Assembly: GCF_002836505.1 (NCBI RefSeq)
Contig: NZ_PJBF01000055.1
Location: 1 to 64,000 of the forward strand
Origin: Psychrobacter sp. Choline-02u-9
GTDB taxonomy: Bacteria; Pseudomonadota; Gammaproteobacteria; Pseudomonadales; Moraxellaceae
Length of the DNA stretch: 64,000 bases
Direction of reading: 5' to 3'
The position numbers and the translations under genes are program-made. The notes under the pieces are model-generated. The model worked only from the letters and a program-made list of their open reading frames with translations. It did no database searches and was not told the DNA's origin. Positions 1 through 10,457 of the stretch are shown piece by piece (the first letter of the stretch is position 1; each line of letters opens with the position of its first letter).

Positions 1-1
1 T

Positions 2-3000
2 GATGGCGAAAACTACAGCCTCACCATCACCAGTGTTGGCGCCAACGAATTTGAAGCGGTTGACTTTAGTAACGAAACCACGAACACCGTCACCACCACC
101 ATCGACAGCAACAATGCAGGCGACAGCGCGAATGAGGGTGGACTTGATAGCAATGATACTGTCTATGTCAAACTAACCGGTGATGACAGCCAAATAGAAG
201 CAGACGATGCTGTACTGACCCATACCTTATCACTTGTGGATGCTGACGGTCAGCCTGTTGAAATACCAGTAGGCGGCAGCGTAGTGGTTAATTTATCTTA
301 TCTCAACGATGAGACCACTGCGGTCGATTTTGATGCGAGTAGCAAGCTGACTACGGTCACATTTAATGCCAGCACTGGTAATCAAATCATTCTGACCAAT
401 ACAGTATTAAATGATCAATTAAAAGAAGGTGTCGAGAATTATCAGCTAGCAATAAGCTCTGTTGATGGTACCAATAGTGGCTTGGAGTCTGTCAAAATTG
501 ATACCGAAAACAGTGTCACAGGAGAGGTTGTCGACGACGTTGATCTAAAACCTGATGTCAATACCGTACAAGAAGATGGCGTTTTAACCGCGACAGGCAA
601 TGTATTAGCTAATGACGAAATCGGTACCGAAACATCCGTCAGCTTGCAGAGTCAGCCTAGCGATGCAAATGATTATGGCGCGCTGACGCTAAATAATGAC
701 GGCTCGTACACCTATGTTCTAAATAATAACAGCTCTACCGTACAAGCCCTTGCCAGAGGGGAGGTAGTTGAACAAGTATTTACTTATAGAGTAGGTGATG
801 ATACTCAAACCTTAACCATCACTGTAACTGGTACCAACGACGCGCCAACCTTGGATGTCTCTGGTAATAGTAATACCACTGTCAATTATACAACAGCTTA
901 CCAAGAGGGTGATGTCCCTGTTGCTATCAGTGACAGTAGTACCATTGCCGATATTGATAATAACGATACGATTGGTAGTGCATTTATTGTATTAACAAAC
1001 TCACAAACAGGCGACTTAATTGCTATTGATGAAGGTGATCTACCAGCAGGTATTTCAGCCACATTGTTAGGAAATAGCCGCATTGAGTTGAGCGGGAGTG
1101 CAAGCTTAGCTGACTACCAGTCTGCTATTGATGCCATCACTTTTGCCAATACCTCTGCTACGCCTAGTGAAATAGACCGTATCATTGAAGTGACAGTCAC
1201 TGATATAAATAATGCTGATAGTAATACAACGACGACGGTTATCAGTGTGGATGCGACGCCGCAAGCAGTCGATGATATTGCTCAGGTTACTGAAGGCGGT
1301 AAAACCATATCGTCGAATACCACTTCCCTAAACTTACTAACCAACGATGATTTGGGTACGCCAAATACAACCATTACGTCATTCACATATTTAGATGAAA
1401 ATGGCATTAGTCAAACAGGAGCAATAGGCTCTGCAGTCGATACTCAATATGGTTCATTAACTATTAACGCAAATGGCACGTGGACATACACATCGGATGA
1501 TACATCGGATAATCTAAATGGCATTATCGATAGTATCTCTTATACGATTACAGACGCCGATGGTGATACCAGTACCGCTGATTTTAATATCACAGTGGAT
1601 GACACGCAGCCCACGGCACTTATTCCTGAAGTTACGCTGAATGAAGACGATCTAGCTGGCGGCACCGATACGACGCCTGATGCGCTACGAGCGATGCGTA
1701 ACCTTGGTATCACTAAGGCTGCAGATGACATCAGCGATGTGGTATTCACTGGTGTTACCACAGCAGGGCTAGAAGCCTTAGCGCTTGCGTCCAATGGTGA
1801 GCCGTTGACTTATGAGGTAAGTAATGATGGTCATACGGTGGTTGCTAGTAGTGCCACAGGCAATAGTGTGTTTACCATTACTTTGACCAATCCCACAGAT
1901 AGCACTGGAGATACGCAAGCATTTGTATTTGAGCTACAAGGTCAGTTAGATCACACTGATGGAGTTACAATTACCTTACCTGTCAAATATGAAATTCAAG
2001 ACACAGACAGTGCTACGGTGCAAAAATTTAATGTCAATATCGAAGATGATAAGGTACTGGCTAAAGATGATACACCTGTAAGTGTGGTTGAAGGCTCGTA
2101 CGTTGATGGTGATGATAGTACGTTACTTACGGGTAATGTGATTGATAACGATAAAGGTGCAGATGCGGACTTAAAAATCAATAACTTTACTTATTCAGAT
2201 AAAGACGGAAATACGGTTGAAGATTCTACCGAGTTTGGGGTGAGTCTCGAAACGCCGACAGGTATTTTAACGGTTAATGAAGATGGCAGCTGGACGTTTG
2301 CCGCTAATAAAGCGATTGATAATCGTGACCCTGCGCCTAACCTACAAGACGACGGCTCATTCAGTTACACACTAATCGATGCTGATGGTGATGTGTCAGA
2401 TGCTGCTAAGCAGCCCATAAGCGTGACAGACACCGCACCGGTTATCGAAAGCGATGAAAGCGTTGTCTTAAAAGAGAGTGATTTGTTCCCTAATTCGGGT
2501 ACTGCTAGCACTTATGTGGTCAAAGTCGAATCCGCATTTACGGTCACTGGCAATGAGGATAATATTTCTGATATTTACTTTACCATGGGTGATGGCGATC
2601 TAATAAACGGTCGTTTCCAGAGCAGTGGGCTACCGCTTTATTATCGCTATGCTGAGGTCGATGGCGTAATAGATTATAGCACCCTATATGTATCGACTAC
2701 CCAGCGCGGCGAGCTGATTGCGGATACGGTCGATAACCCTAACAACAACGTCATATTTAAAGTGGAAATCAATCCTGAGGGCTTGCCTTATACCAGTGCA
2801 GATGCCCTGACCTATACCGCCACCCTCTATGATACGATCAGGCACGACAATATCGATGCCGATAATGACGGCAGATTAGACAATATTATATTTGATCTCG
2901 ATTACGCGGTTGTCGATGAAGATGGCTCGATAACTGAAGATCAATTCGATGTCGAAGTGGAAAATAGACTGTTTAATAAAGATCTTGATTTCACTATCAA

Positions 3001-6000
3001 TGAAGGGGATTTTGGGGACATCACTGGGGATGAAAACATCGCTCCAAATGGTAAAGATGCCTTATTAATCAATGCTGCTGAAAATTTCGATGGCGGTGTG
3101 GTTACCATATTGAATTATGATTTATCGTCATCGAGAGTTTTGCAAAGTGGCCAATCTATTTATATTGATGTAAACGGTAATGCCATTGCTACCGATGATC
3201 AGGATAACCCAGCCATCGTTGGTAGTTTGAAGAATATCGGTAATGGGCAAATCGAGTTTAATCCAGAAGAGAACTACTCCTCTATCGCGACGCCAAATGA
3301 TAGAAATGTAGGCACGGCGGAAGCGCCTACAGGTTATGAGCAGACACCTGATTCGTTTGATCCTAATTATAGTGTGATGTTTAACATTCGTCTGCAAGAT
3401 GGGGGGCAAACTCTAACTAGTAGAATAAATATCGAAGTAGACCCTGTTGCTGATGCGCCTATTATCGTTATTGACGCGGCTGAAGTTGATATCGTTGATG
3501 GTGTTTATACAAACGATGTTAAAGAAGATTCATCGACTCAGCTTGGCTTTATAGCACCAATCATTGGTGATAATGGCGGTGAGGCCAGTACGGATTTAAG
3601 TATCTATGATGATCCAGTTTATGGTGATGATTATATTAATGGCACTAAGAGCGAGAATGATGACAATACAAACGGTGGATCTGTTGATCGTAGCGAACGT
3701 TTTGGGGCGATTACATTAAGCGGATTTCCTGATGGTGTTCAGCTATTTTACACTGATGTCAATGGCGTTCAGGACATCAGTGATAGAATTGGAGAAGATG
3801 GTACGATCACGTTTAAACTCACCGATGGTACTCACATTAACAATGAGTTTACGGCTGATGTTGAGAATATGACAAGTGCTGATTTTGAATCATTAATCGT
3901 CTCTAACCCAGATCAAAATGCCACTAACTTTACAGTAACCATGAGTGTCACTGAGTATGAAGTTGATGAAAATGGCATCCCTTATCCGCTAGAGCCTAAT
4001 GACTCCAGTAGTGCTGATCCTGATGGTAGCTTGATAGGAGAAACCACGTCAGTAGATATACTCATCGATGTGCAAGCGGTGACAGATGCATCGATTATTG
4101 ATTTAGTAGAGCCTGATACACCGCTCCCGCCTGGTACAACTTCTATCACTCTATCAGACGACCCCAACAATGGCATTGATAAAAACGATACGATCAATGC
4201 GGTTATCGACGAAGACAGCAGTCTAGATTTGCAGTCTATATTGAATGAAACATTTATAGATGACGATGGCTCAGAGGAGTATTGGTATTCTATTGAAGGG
4301 TTCGTTGATGCGCTAAATGGTCAGGTGGTGACGATTAATGGTAACAGCTATACCATAGCTGATGGCACAGTCACTCTTCCAAAAGCGCGAGTGACGGCTA
4401 GTGATTTGGACCCAAGCTTTACGTTTACGCCTCCGAAAGATTTTGCGGGTGTGATTAATGCAACACTTACGCTAAATACGCAAGACACCGATGCTGATTC
4501 TGTAGGTATCGCCCCTGCCATTCAGACCGCCTCTGTGCAATTGAATATAACGGTCAATCCTACCATCGATGTGACAGCTGTGAATCCACAGGCGGGGGCT
4601 GAGGATACAGCGATTGCATTATTTACAACAAATGCTGTTGGCGATTCAGTTTTTACCATTACTGATCAAAATGGTAGTGGAGAATTCTCCAAAGAAGAAT
4701 TCTCTAAAATAGGTATCTCGCAATCTTCACTAGATGCTAGTGGCGGGACGGTATTGAATGAAAACAATCAAATAGTTGACTTGACTACGCTTGCAACTGA
4801 GACGATAGATGGCGATATTTACTATATCTTTGGGAATAATCCAAGTGACGTCGCAGGTTTTACCATTAAGCCGCCAGCGCATAGTAGTACTGATATCAGC
4901 TTAACCTATTTTGTAGAGACTACTGATGGTTCAGTCGATAGTGCTAACCCTATTACTGAAAATGAAACCTTTGATGTCACTATTAAGGTCACTCCAGTGG
5001 CTGAGAGGGCTGATATCGATAGCGATGGTGACAATAGCAATGATGTCACTCTCAACCCAGACCATACCTATAGCGCACTAGTATTTGAAGACGGAGATGC
5101 AGACGGTATTAGCAGTACAGCCCCTGTTTGGTACGATCTATCGACTGATCCGAGTGATACCAACTTTGATTTACTTGATGGTTGGTCAAATGAAGATGAT
5201 ACCAACGACAACAACATTTATACCAAGTCAGAAGAGACCTTTGCCCGTCTGATCGTCCAGATTAGAGCTGAGGACGGTGACTGGGTCAACGCTTCCGGGG
5301 CTCAATTCCGTTATGACAGTGCCGGTGAGACGCAGACTGTCACAGCAGGTAAAAATGGCATAGACATACCTGTAGCAGGGCTTAGCAGCTTGGCATTTAT
5401 TCCGCCTAATAATTATTCAGGCGAACTACGTATTCAAGAGCAAGCGGTCACCATCGACTATGATGAAGATGATGATACCGCAACAGATAAAGTCGTATCT
5501 GGCGAGTCTTTTCTTTACCTAACTGTGACGCCTGTTGCTGATGATGTACTGCTTAGCGTGCAACCTGCTAAAGGAGAGGAAGATGCAGGTAGATCTAATG
5601 GCAATCCAACCGATGAAGACAGCTATACACCAGATGACACTATTGACAACCCTGAGGGAGGCATTGCGCTTAAGATAAAGGCACAGTCCAAAGATAAAGA
5701 CGGTTCTGAAACCTTTAATGTCACTATTGATGCGATACCGGATGGTGCCTACCTTTATGTGTGGGATGCTGATAATGGCGCAAATGGTGGCTATGTCTTG
5801 ATTGACCAAAACTATGGTGCAGTCAATGATGTTACCACAGTAGATAATGCTGATGATACATGGTCGGTCACGTTGACTGATTATCAAAGTGATAAAGTAC
5901 CATCGTTTATACCGCCACTGAATAGTAATGATAACTATACGCTACAAGTCACTGGTGTATCAGTAGATGGCACGGACACCAGTGAGCCTAGTGCGTCATT

Positions 6001-9000
6001 GGCATTGCCTATCAAGATTGACACGATTGCGGATAAAATCCTCAATGACGAATTGAATAAAGTTACCTTTGATTATGGTGGGCAAACCTCTGATAACTAC
6101 GCGGTTATCCTTGAAGAAAGCGCATTGGATGCCGCTAACAGTGAGATAGCCTTTAGGTCTATTTTTAAGACGCCAGAAGATATCCGATCTTACGATGATG
6201 ATGGATCTGAAATCGTGACCTACGTCATTACTGGTCTCGATGACAGGTTTGCGATGCAGGGAGCAGATGTAACCTTTATCGGTGGTGAAGGCACTGCTAG
6301 GCAGTGGGTTGTGACTGATGAAGCGATTAATAATGGCGAGATAATACTCAAAACCGCAGACAACTTCGCAGGCGAAATTAACTTTAATATCAAAGGCGTC
6401 AGTACGGAGAAAACAGGCGGTAGTGAGGCAAGTCAAAACCTCCAGCCTGTGCAAATTTTTGTTAAGCCGGATGCGCTTGATAATGATGTGGTTAATCCTA
6501 CTGCTGAGCAGAATGAAAACGATTCTGTCACGTTAGACTTTGAGCGCGCCTTTAGACGTACGGATAATCCAGATGATTGGACATCAGGTGTTGAAGAGCT
6601 AAAGAGTGTGGCTATTAGCGTCACTGACCTTGAGGCACTAGGCGTTCAGCTCACTGTCGGTGTCGGTGTCAATAGCGTTGTTATCACAAGTGCTAACCTC
6701 GAAGTTGCTGATGCTGGGTTTTATACCATCGAGCGCGATTCAGAGGGTGCGTTACCTAAGGCTAGTATCATTGCTATTCCAGCTGAGCCTGCCAGTTCTG
6801 AGTCTGGTTTTGTCAATTATCAATCAGGCAATGATGTCTATGACTTTGGCATTAAATATACAGTGACTGATACTGTCAGAGCTACGAATAATGAGACGGC
6901 AGATATCGTCTATCAAACATCACAAACCCGTGAGACGACATTTGTTGTAGATGTCCTGCCTACTACTAATGTGCCATCATTGGTCAATCTTGCTGAGATT
7001 GAGACTTCAGAGACTATTGATATCGATAACGCCGATGTGGCTGATGATGAGGTGATTAAAACGGTCACTCTCACCTCACCAGACCTAGATGGTTCAGAGG
7101 TGTTTACACGAGTGCAAGTAGACGGTGTGCCTGATGGTATTTTGGTACAAGTGGATGCTAATGGTGATGGCACCTTCGTTGACGCGGTCAAAGCGGGTGA
7201 TACCTGGTATGTCGACTTTGATGATGAAACCATAGACACATTTATTACGGCGAGTGTGGACATCAAGTTCAGTGTAAAAGCAGGATATGACGTAGATAAT
7301 GCAGATGGCTTGACTATCACCGTAACTGCCTATAACCAAGATGCACCTGACGTTGAGAAATCAGCTGACGCAACCTTTGAGTTGACGCTTATTACGGGTA
7401 TGGACGGTGGTGTGGAAGAGCCTCCTGAGTTGGTAGCAGATCTCATCGTGAAGTCCATAACCTTGACTGAGGATGGAGCCGGTCAATCTTTAGATAACTT
7501 TATCATTGGCTCACTTAATCAGGTGGCTTATGACAACCAGACGTCTGCACCGATATCATTCACCATTGCTAACTTGCCTGATGATGTGGTGTTACAAACG
7601 TCTAACGGGGTCTCGTTATCCAAACAAGGCAATACATGGTTGATCAGTGGTAATGTCACCAGTGATAGTGATATTGCTGATTTACTGTCTAATATTAGTA
7701 TTATTCCCACCAGTGATTACAGTACAAACAACCAAAGTGAGGCAGTTGCTTTAGATATCTCATTTACAGCGACTGACAGTAATGGTGACTCTGAGACTGT
7801 GACAGCAGACGATCCAGCGTTTCCAATAGGTGATCCAGACACTAATGACAGCACATTGATTGTGCTGCCCATTACCGATTACTTCGGTTTCCATGAAGAA
7901 GATCCTACAGCAGCACAGAATGACGATAATATCGTGATAGCAGAAGATGAGACTAGGACATTAACCTTAGATCTGACCAAAACTGCTGATGTAGGTAATG
8001 TCGAAATTATTGGTGGTAATGTCTATCTTCAGTTCGCTGACAATGCTTCCGTTAATGGTACGCTTGAGGACTCTAACGGCGTGCCTTTAGCTACAGTCTC
8101 TAATCCTGCAGGATTGCCTATAGGAGAGTATTTTGTGTTGCCAGTAGGCGCAAACAATCCTACGTCTGCTAACTTCAATTTCATTCCTGAACGGAACGAA
8201 GATGGCGCGACTGTGATTGAGGCGTATGTAGTGCATAAGGAAACGACAGATATCCCAGATCATGACATAACCACGCTAGTATCACGCAAAGACTTTGAAG
8301 TCACTGTGGAAAAAGGCGCAGATCCTTTGCTGTTCGTCGTCAATGAGGCCGCGTCAAACTTAACTGTAGATGAAGATCAGGGCGAGATCGGTGACACTAC
8401 TGACGTCAATGTCGTTAGTATTGTGTATGACACCGTACAAACTGATGAAGATGAAGGTGATAACGATCAGCCTGCTTCCTTCATAATCAACAATATCAAT
8501 GATAACTTTACCGTATACTATGTCAATGATAGTGGAGATATCGTCATAGCCAACAAAACAGGGACAGGGTCGTGGAGCTTGCCAAGTACCGAGACAAATC
8601 CGACGCCCGAGATATTTATCCAAGCACCAGAGAATTATAGTGGTACGAGTAGCGCAGTTATTTCAGTATTAAGTACAGACGGCCTACAGGGTGACACCAC
8701 GACCGTAGATCTAGTATTTAACCCAATAGCTGATGGTGTTGAGTTAACCCCGCAAAACTCAGCTGGCAAGGCCTATACATGGGTCGAGTTAAATACCAAT
8801 GCTAAGATGGAAGACACCGATGGCAATGATACTGGTGAAGGAGGCAGTGAGACATTAACATTGACGATTACTCCTGAAGATGGCAAACCCTTCGACGAGT
8901 CCATGCTATTTAGGATTGGCGACACAGGAGAGGTCATCGGCTTACGTAATGCCGATAACGATGGCGATGAGGTATCTGTTGAATTTGTAGCGGGTAGCTA

Positions 9001-9700
9001 TGTATTAAGTGGCGTGCCTAGCAGTAGTATTAACGATATACAGATTCTGTATCAATCGTATAACGGCACTATCACTTATACAGGCAAAACTGTCGAGACC
9101 TCAGACCCTGATCAAGTCTTCTCTAGCGAAGAGATCAAAACTGCGGATCTAAACCTGAGTGAGTCTGTCGCTATCGAAACAGGGGAGCAGAACGACACTA
9201 TCACCACCACCAATAGTAGTACTACTGTAAACTCTGGTGTAGGCGATGATAGCATCACTGGCGGCGCTGGTGATGACTTCCTCGATGGCGGTACTGGTGT
9301 CAATACACTAATAGGCGGCGCTGGCAATGATACGCTAGTATTCTCTTTTGATAATTCTTTAATGGATGGCGGTGACGGTATCGATACTCTATTGATCAAT
9401 GTGGCTAATACCACTATCGATTTTGGTGGCTTTGATAGTGGCGTGATTGAGAACATAGAGATGATTGACCTAACTGGGAACGATGCGCAGTCATTAATTA
9501 ACATCGGTACCAATGACGTTATTACCATGACCGAAAGCAATAATGAGCTATTTATTAATGGTGATGACGAGGATAAGATATCTTTGACCGCGGAGTTTGT
9601 CGAGCAAGAAGTATCTGATCAAGCAGATTACATCCAGTATCAAAGCACAATAGATTCAACGGTTAACTTATACGTCCATGAAGATATCACCATACTATAA
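2..9700 (+). CDS. Giant RTX/VCBS-type adhesin, type I secreted (5' end outside window)
   Basis: The reading frame is open from base 2, so this is the C-terminal 3,232 residues of a longer protein; the GTG at 236 is only the first internal start-like codon. Visible modules, in order, are Calx-beta/Ig-like repeats (to about residue 178), a VCBS domain with the NDAP ending (about 180-285), a cadherin-like domain, a second VCBS-like unit, a T1SS-143-like block near 540-690, then many divergent beta-sandwich repeats. Near the end (about 3060-3110) are glycine/aspartate RTX nonapeptides of the GGAGDD type, followed by an acidic C-terminal secretion region with the ENIEMIDLTGN signature common in LapA-type adhesins. 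An EF-hand-like loop lies near residue 1555. The protein is very acidic and I noticed no cysteine. Expected role: calcium-stiffened surface adhesin for biofilm or attachment. The cognate ABC exporter genes are not in the window. Confidence 0.9.
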   Translation, partial: DGENYSLTITSVGANEFEAVDFSNETTNTVTTTIDSNNAGDSANEGGLDSNDTVYVKLTGDDSQIEADDAVLTHTLSLVDADGQPVEIPVGGSVVVNLSYLNDETTAVDFDASSKLTTVTFNASTGNQIILTNTVLNDQLKEGVENYQLAISSVDGTNSGLESVKIDTENSVTGEVVDDVDLKPDVNTVQEDGVLTATGNVLANDEIGTETSVSLQSQPSDANDYGALTLNNDGSYTYVLNNNSSTVQALARGEVVEQVFTYRVGDDTQTLTITVTGTNDAPTLDVSGNSNTTVNYTTAYQEGDVPVAISDSSTIADIDNNDTIGSAFIVLTNSQTGDLIAIDEGDLPAGISATLLGNSRIELSGSASLADYQSAIDAITFANTSATPSEIDRIIEVTVTDINNADSNTTTTVISVDATPQAVDDIAQVTEGGKTISSNTTSLNLLTNDDLGTPNTTITSFTYLDENGISQTGAIGSAVDTQYGSLTINANGTWTYTSDDTSDNLNGIIDSISYTITDADGDTSTADFNITVDDTQPTALIPEVTLNEDDLAGGTDTTPDALRAMRNLGITKAADDISDVVFTGVTTAGLEALALASNGEPLTYEVSNDGHTVVASSATGNSVFTITLTNPTDSTGDTQAFVFELQGQLDHTDGVTITLPVKYEIQDTDSATVQKFNVNIEDDKVLAKDDTPVSVVEGSYVDGDDSTLLTGNVIDNDKGADADLKINNFTYSDKDGNTVEDSTEFGVSLETPTGILTVNEDGSWTFAANKAIDNRDPAPNLQDDGSFSYTLIDADGDVSDAAKQPISVTDTAPVIESDESVVLKESDLFPNSGTASTYVVKVESAFTVTGNEDNISDIYFTMGDGDLINGRFQSSGLPLYYRYAEVDGVIDYSTLYVSTTQRGELIADTVDNPNNNVIFKVEINPEGLPYTSADALTYTATLYDTIRHDNIDADNDGRLDNIIFDLDYAVVDEDGSITEDQFDVEVENRLFNKDLDFTINEGDFGDITGDENIAPNGKDALLINAAENFDGGVVTILNYDLSSSRVLQSGQSIYIDVNGNAIATDDQDNPAIVGSLKNIGNGQIEFNPEENYSSIATPNDRNVGTAEAPTGYEQTPDSFDPNYSVMFNIRLQDGGQTLTSRINIEVDPVADAPIIVIDAAEVDIVDGVYTNDVKEDSSTQLGFIAPIIGDNGGEASTDLSIYDDPVYGDDYINGTKSENDDNTNGGSVDRSERFGAITLSGFPDGVQLFYTDVNGVQDISDRIGEDGTITFKLTDGTHINNEFTADVENMTSADFESLIVSNPDQNATNFTVTMSVTEYEVDENGIPYPLEPNDSSSADPDGSLIGETTSVDILIDVQAVTDASIIDLVEPDTPLPPGTTSITLSDDPNNGIDKNDTINAVIDEDSSLDLQSILNETFIDDDGSEEYWYSIEGFVDALNGQVVTINGNSYTIADGTVTLPKARVTASDLDPSFTFTPPKDFAGVINATLTLNTQDTDADSVGIAPAIQTASVQLNITVNPTIDVTAVNPQAGAEDTAIALFTTNAVGDSVFTITDQNGSGEFSKEEFSKIGISQSSLDASGGTVLNENNQIVDLTTLATETIDGDIYYIFGNNPSDVAGFTIKPPAHSSTDISLTYFVETTDGSVDSANPITENETFDVTIKVTPVAERADIDSDGDNSNDVTLNPDHTYSALVFEDGDADGISSTAPVWYDLSTDPSDTNFDLLDGWSNEDDTNDNNIYTKSEETFARLIVQIRAEDGDWVNASGAQFRYDSAGETQTVTAGKNGIDIPVAGLSSLAFIPPNNYSGELRIQEQAVTIDYDEDDDTATDKVVSGESFLYLTVTPVADDVLLSVQPAKGEEDAGRSNGNPTDEDSYTPDDTIDNPEGGIALKIKAQSKDKDGSETFNVTIDAIPDGAYLYVWDADNGANGGYVLIDQNYGAVNDVTTVDNADDTWSVTLTDYQSDKVPSFIPPLNSNDNYTLQVTGVSVDGTDTSEPSASLALPIKIDTIADKILNDELNKVTFDYGGQTSDNYAVILEESALDAANSEIAFRSIFKTPEDIRSYDDDGSEIVTYVITGLDDRFAMQGADVTFIGGEGTARQWVVTDEAINNGEIILKTADNFAGEINFNIKGVSTEKTGGSEASQNLQPVQIFVKPDALDNDVVNPTAEQNENDSVTLDFERAFRRTDNPDDWTSGVEELKSVAISVTDLEALGVQLTVGVGVNSVVITSANLEVADAGFYTIERDSEGALPKASIIAIPAEPASSESGFVNYQSGNDVYDFGIKYTVTDTVRATNNETADIVYQTSQTRETTFVVDVLPTTNVPSLVNLAEIETSETIDIDNADVADDEVIKTVTLTSPDLDGSEVFTRVQVDGVPDGILVQVDANGDGTFVDAVKAGDTWYVDFDDETIDTFITASVDIKFSVKAGYDVDNADGLTITVTAYNQDAPDVEKSADATFELTLITGMDGGVEEPPELVADLIVKSITLTEDGAGQSLDNFIIGSLNQVAYDNQTSAPISFTIANLPDDVVLQTSNGVSLSKQGNTWLISGNVTSDSDIADLLSNISIIPTSDYSTNNQSEAVALDISFTATDSNGDSETVTADDPAFPIGDPDTNDSTLIVLPITDYFGFHEEDPTAAQNDDNIVIAEDETRTLTLDLTKTADVGNVEIIGGNVYLQFADNASVNGTLEDSNGVPLATVSNPAGLPIGEYFVLPVGANNPTSANFNFIPERNEDGATVIEAYVVHKETTDIPDHDITTLVSRKDFEVTVEKGADPLLFVVNEAASNLTVDEDQGEIGDTTDVNVVSIVYDTVQTDEDEGDNDQPASFIINNINDNFTVYYVNDSGDIVIANKTGTGSWSLPSTETNPTPEIFIQAPENYSGTSSAVISVLSTDGLQGDTTTVDLVFNPIADGVELTPQNSAGKAYTWVELNTNAKMEDTDGNDTGEGGSETLTLTITPEDGKPFDESMLFRIGDTGEVIGLRNADNDGDEVSVEFVAGSYVLSGVPSSSINDIQILYQSYNGTITYTGKTVETSDPDQVFSSEEIKTADLNLSESVAIETGEQNDTITTTNSSTTVNSGVGDDSITGGAGDDFLDGGTGVNTLIGGAGNDTLVFSFDNSLMDGGDGIDTLLINVANTTIDFGGFDSGVIENIEMIDLTGNDAQSLINIGTNDVITMTESNNELFINGDDEDKISLTAEFVEQEVSDQADYIQYQSTIDSTVNLYVHEDITIL

Positions 9701-9742
9701 GTAGGGTAGTTCAGAGTCGATGCTTTTAGATTACTTTCTTAG

Positions 9743-9949
9743 GAAAGTGTTAGTAGCTTGCAAAGGCGTCTAAGAGAAGAGGGTACTTCTTTTAAAGCGT
9801 TGCTATTGGAAGTTTGAAAAAAGTTAGCTTATAAATACTTAATAGAGCAAAGGTTATCAGCTACAGATACGGCATTTTTACTTGGTTATCATTCTAATAG
9901 TCAGTTTTTTGGTGCTTTTAAAAGTTGGTTTGGGATGACGCCAAATAGT
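9743..9949 (+). pseudogene. Decayed AraC-family regulator, C-terminal HTH fragment
   Basis: Translation in the frame of base 9743 gives LQRRLREEGTSFKALLLEV, an in-frame TGA at 9815-9817, then KKLAYKYLIEQRLSATDTAF and LLGYHSNSQFFGAFKSWFGM. This is the two-helix DNA-binding end of an AraC/XylS regulator. The stop sits where family members usually have arginine (CGA to TGA is one change). A TAG at 9740-9742 closes the frame upstream, so the ligand-binding half is missing. After TPNS, where the family usually ends in YR, the sequence switches to unrelated protein. I infer a dead remnant left by rearrangement downstream of the adhesin gene. Confidence 0.75.
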
Positions 9950-10192
9950 TCGGCAGATTATGGCCTGCATTGGGAATTGCCTACCAACTGGCAACAAGCA
10001 GACTTTGATGACTCTAGTTGGCCGAACGCTACTACCTATAGTAACCAAACCATTGGGGTAAACAATAAAGCAGCTTATACCAATTTCATAGATATTTTTG
10101 ATAATGAAAAAGCAGATGCTGAATTCATTTGGTCAACCAATGTCGTACTCGACAATGAATTGATCGTACGTTACACAGTAAATGGATTATAA
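9950..10192 (+). pseudogene. C-terminal fragment of an unidentified beta-sandwich-like protein
   Basis: The frame continues without a break from the AraC remnant and encodes about 80 residues ending at TAA 10190-10192. The fragment contains FDDSSWPNATTY and an IWSTNVVLDNE segment. The FDDSSW pattern is typical of extracellular galactose-binding-like or related beta-sandwich domains, but I cannot name the family. An ATG at 9935 (inside the AraC part) could give an 85-residue chimeric peptide, with no clear ribosome site before it. No signal peptide or rest of the gene is present. I read it as the tail of a second, unrelated gene joined to the AraC relic by deletion or recombination. Confidence 0.5.
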
Positions 10193-10417
10193 AACTTTAT
10201 TTAGATTGGTCAGCCTTTATGAAAGCTACTAAGCAATAAAGTTGCAGCTATTAAACGCCTATATTGATAACATTATCTAGTACAACTGAACTTCATGTCT
10301 GAGCACTTTATACTTATAGCTAATAGTGCTCAGGCATTCTTTGCTTTGATTAAAGCGAAGTCGACATATATGACTATTATCGTCAAATACTCTTATCCAT
10401 CTTTGCTCATTTGTATG

Positions 10418-10457
10418 AAAAACAAGCTTATTACTTAGCAGTAGTAAGCCTGTTTTT
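10418..10457 (-). terminator. Terminator-like hairpin at the end of the lactate LysR gene
   Basis: Arms of 17 bases (15 identical in complement) flank a 6-base loop. The outer arm has an A run at its left, giving a U tract on the minus strand. It overlaps the last codons of the LysR gene, and the T run on the right side means it could also work for plus-strand transcripts. Confidence 0.6.

Noticed and set aside
9112..9540. 142-codon open frame on the minus strand opposite the RTX region
   Set aside because: It is antisense to glycine/aspartate repeats of the adhesin, has no ribosome site, and its composition follows from the sense codons.
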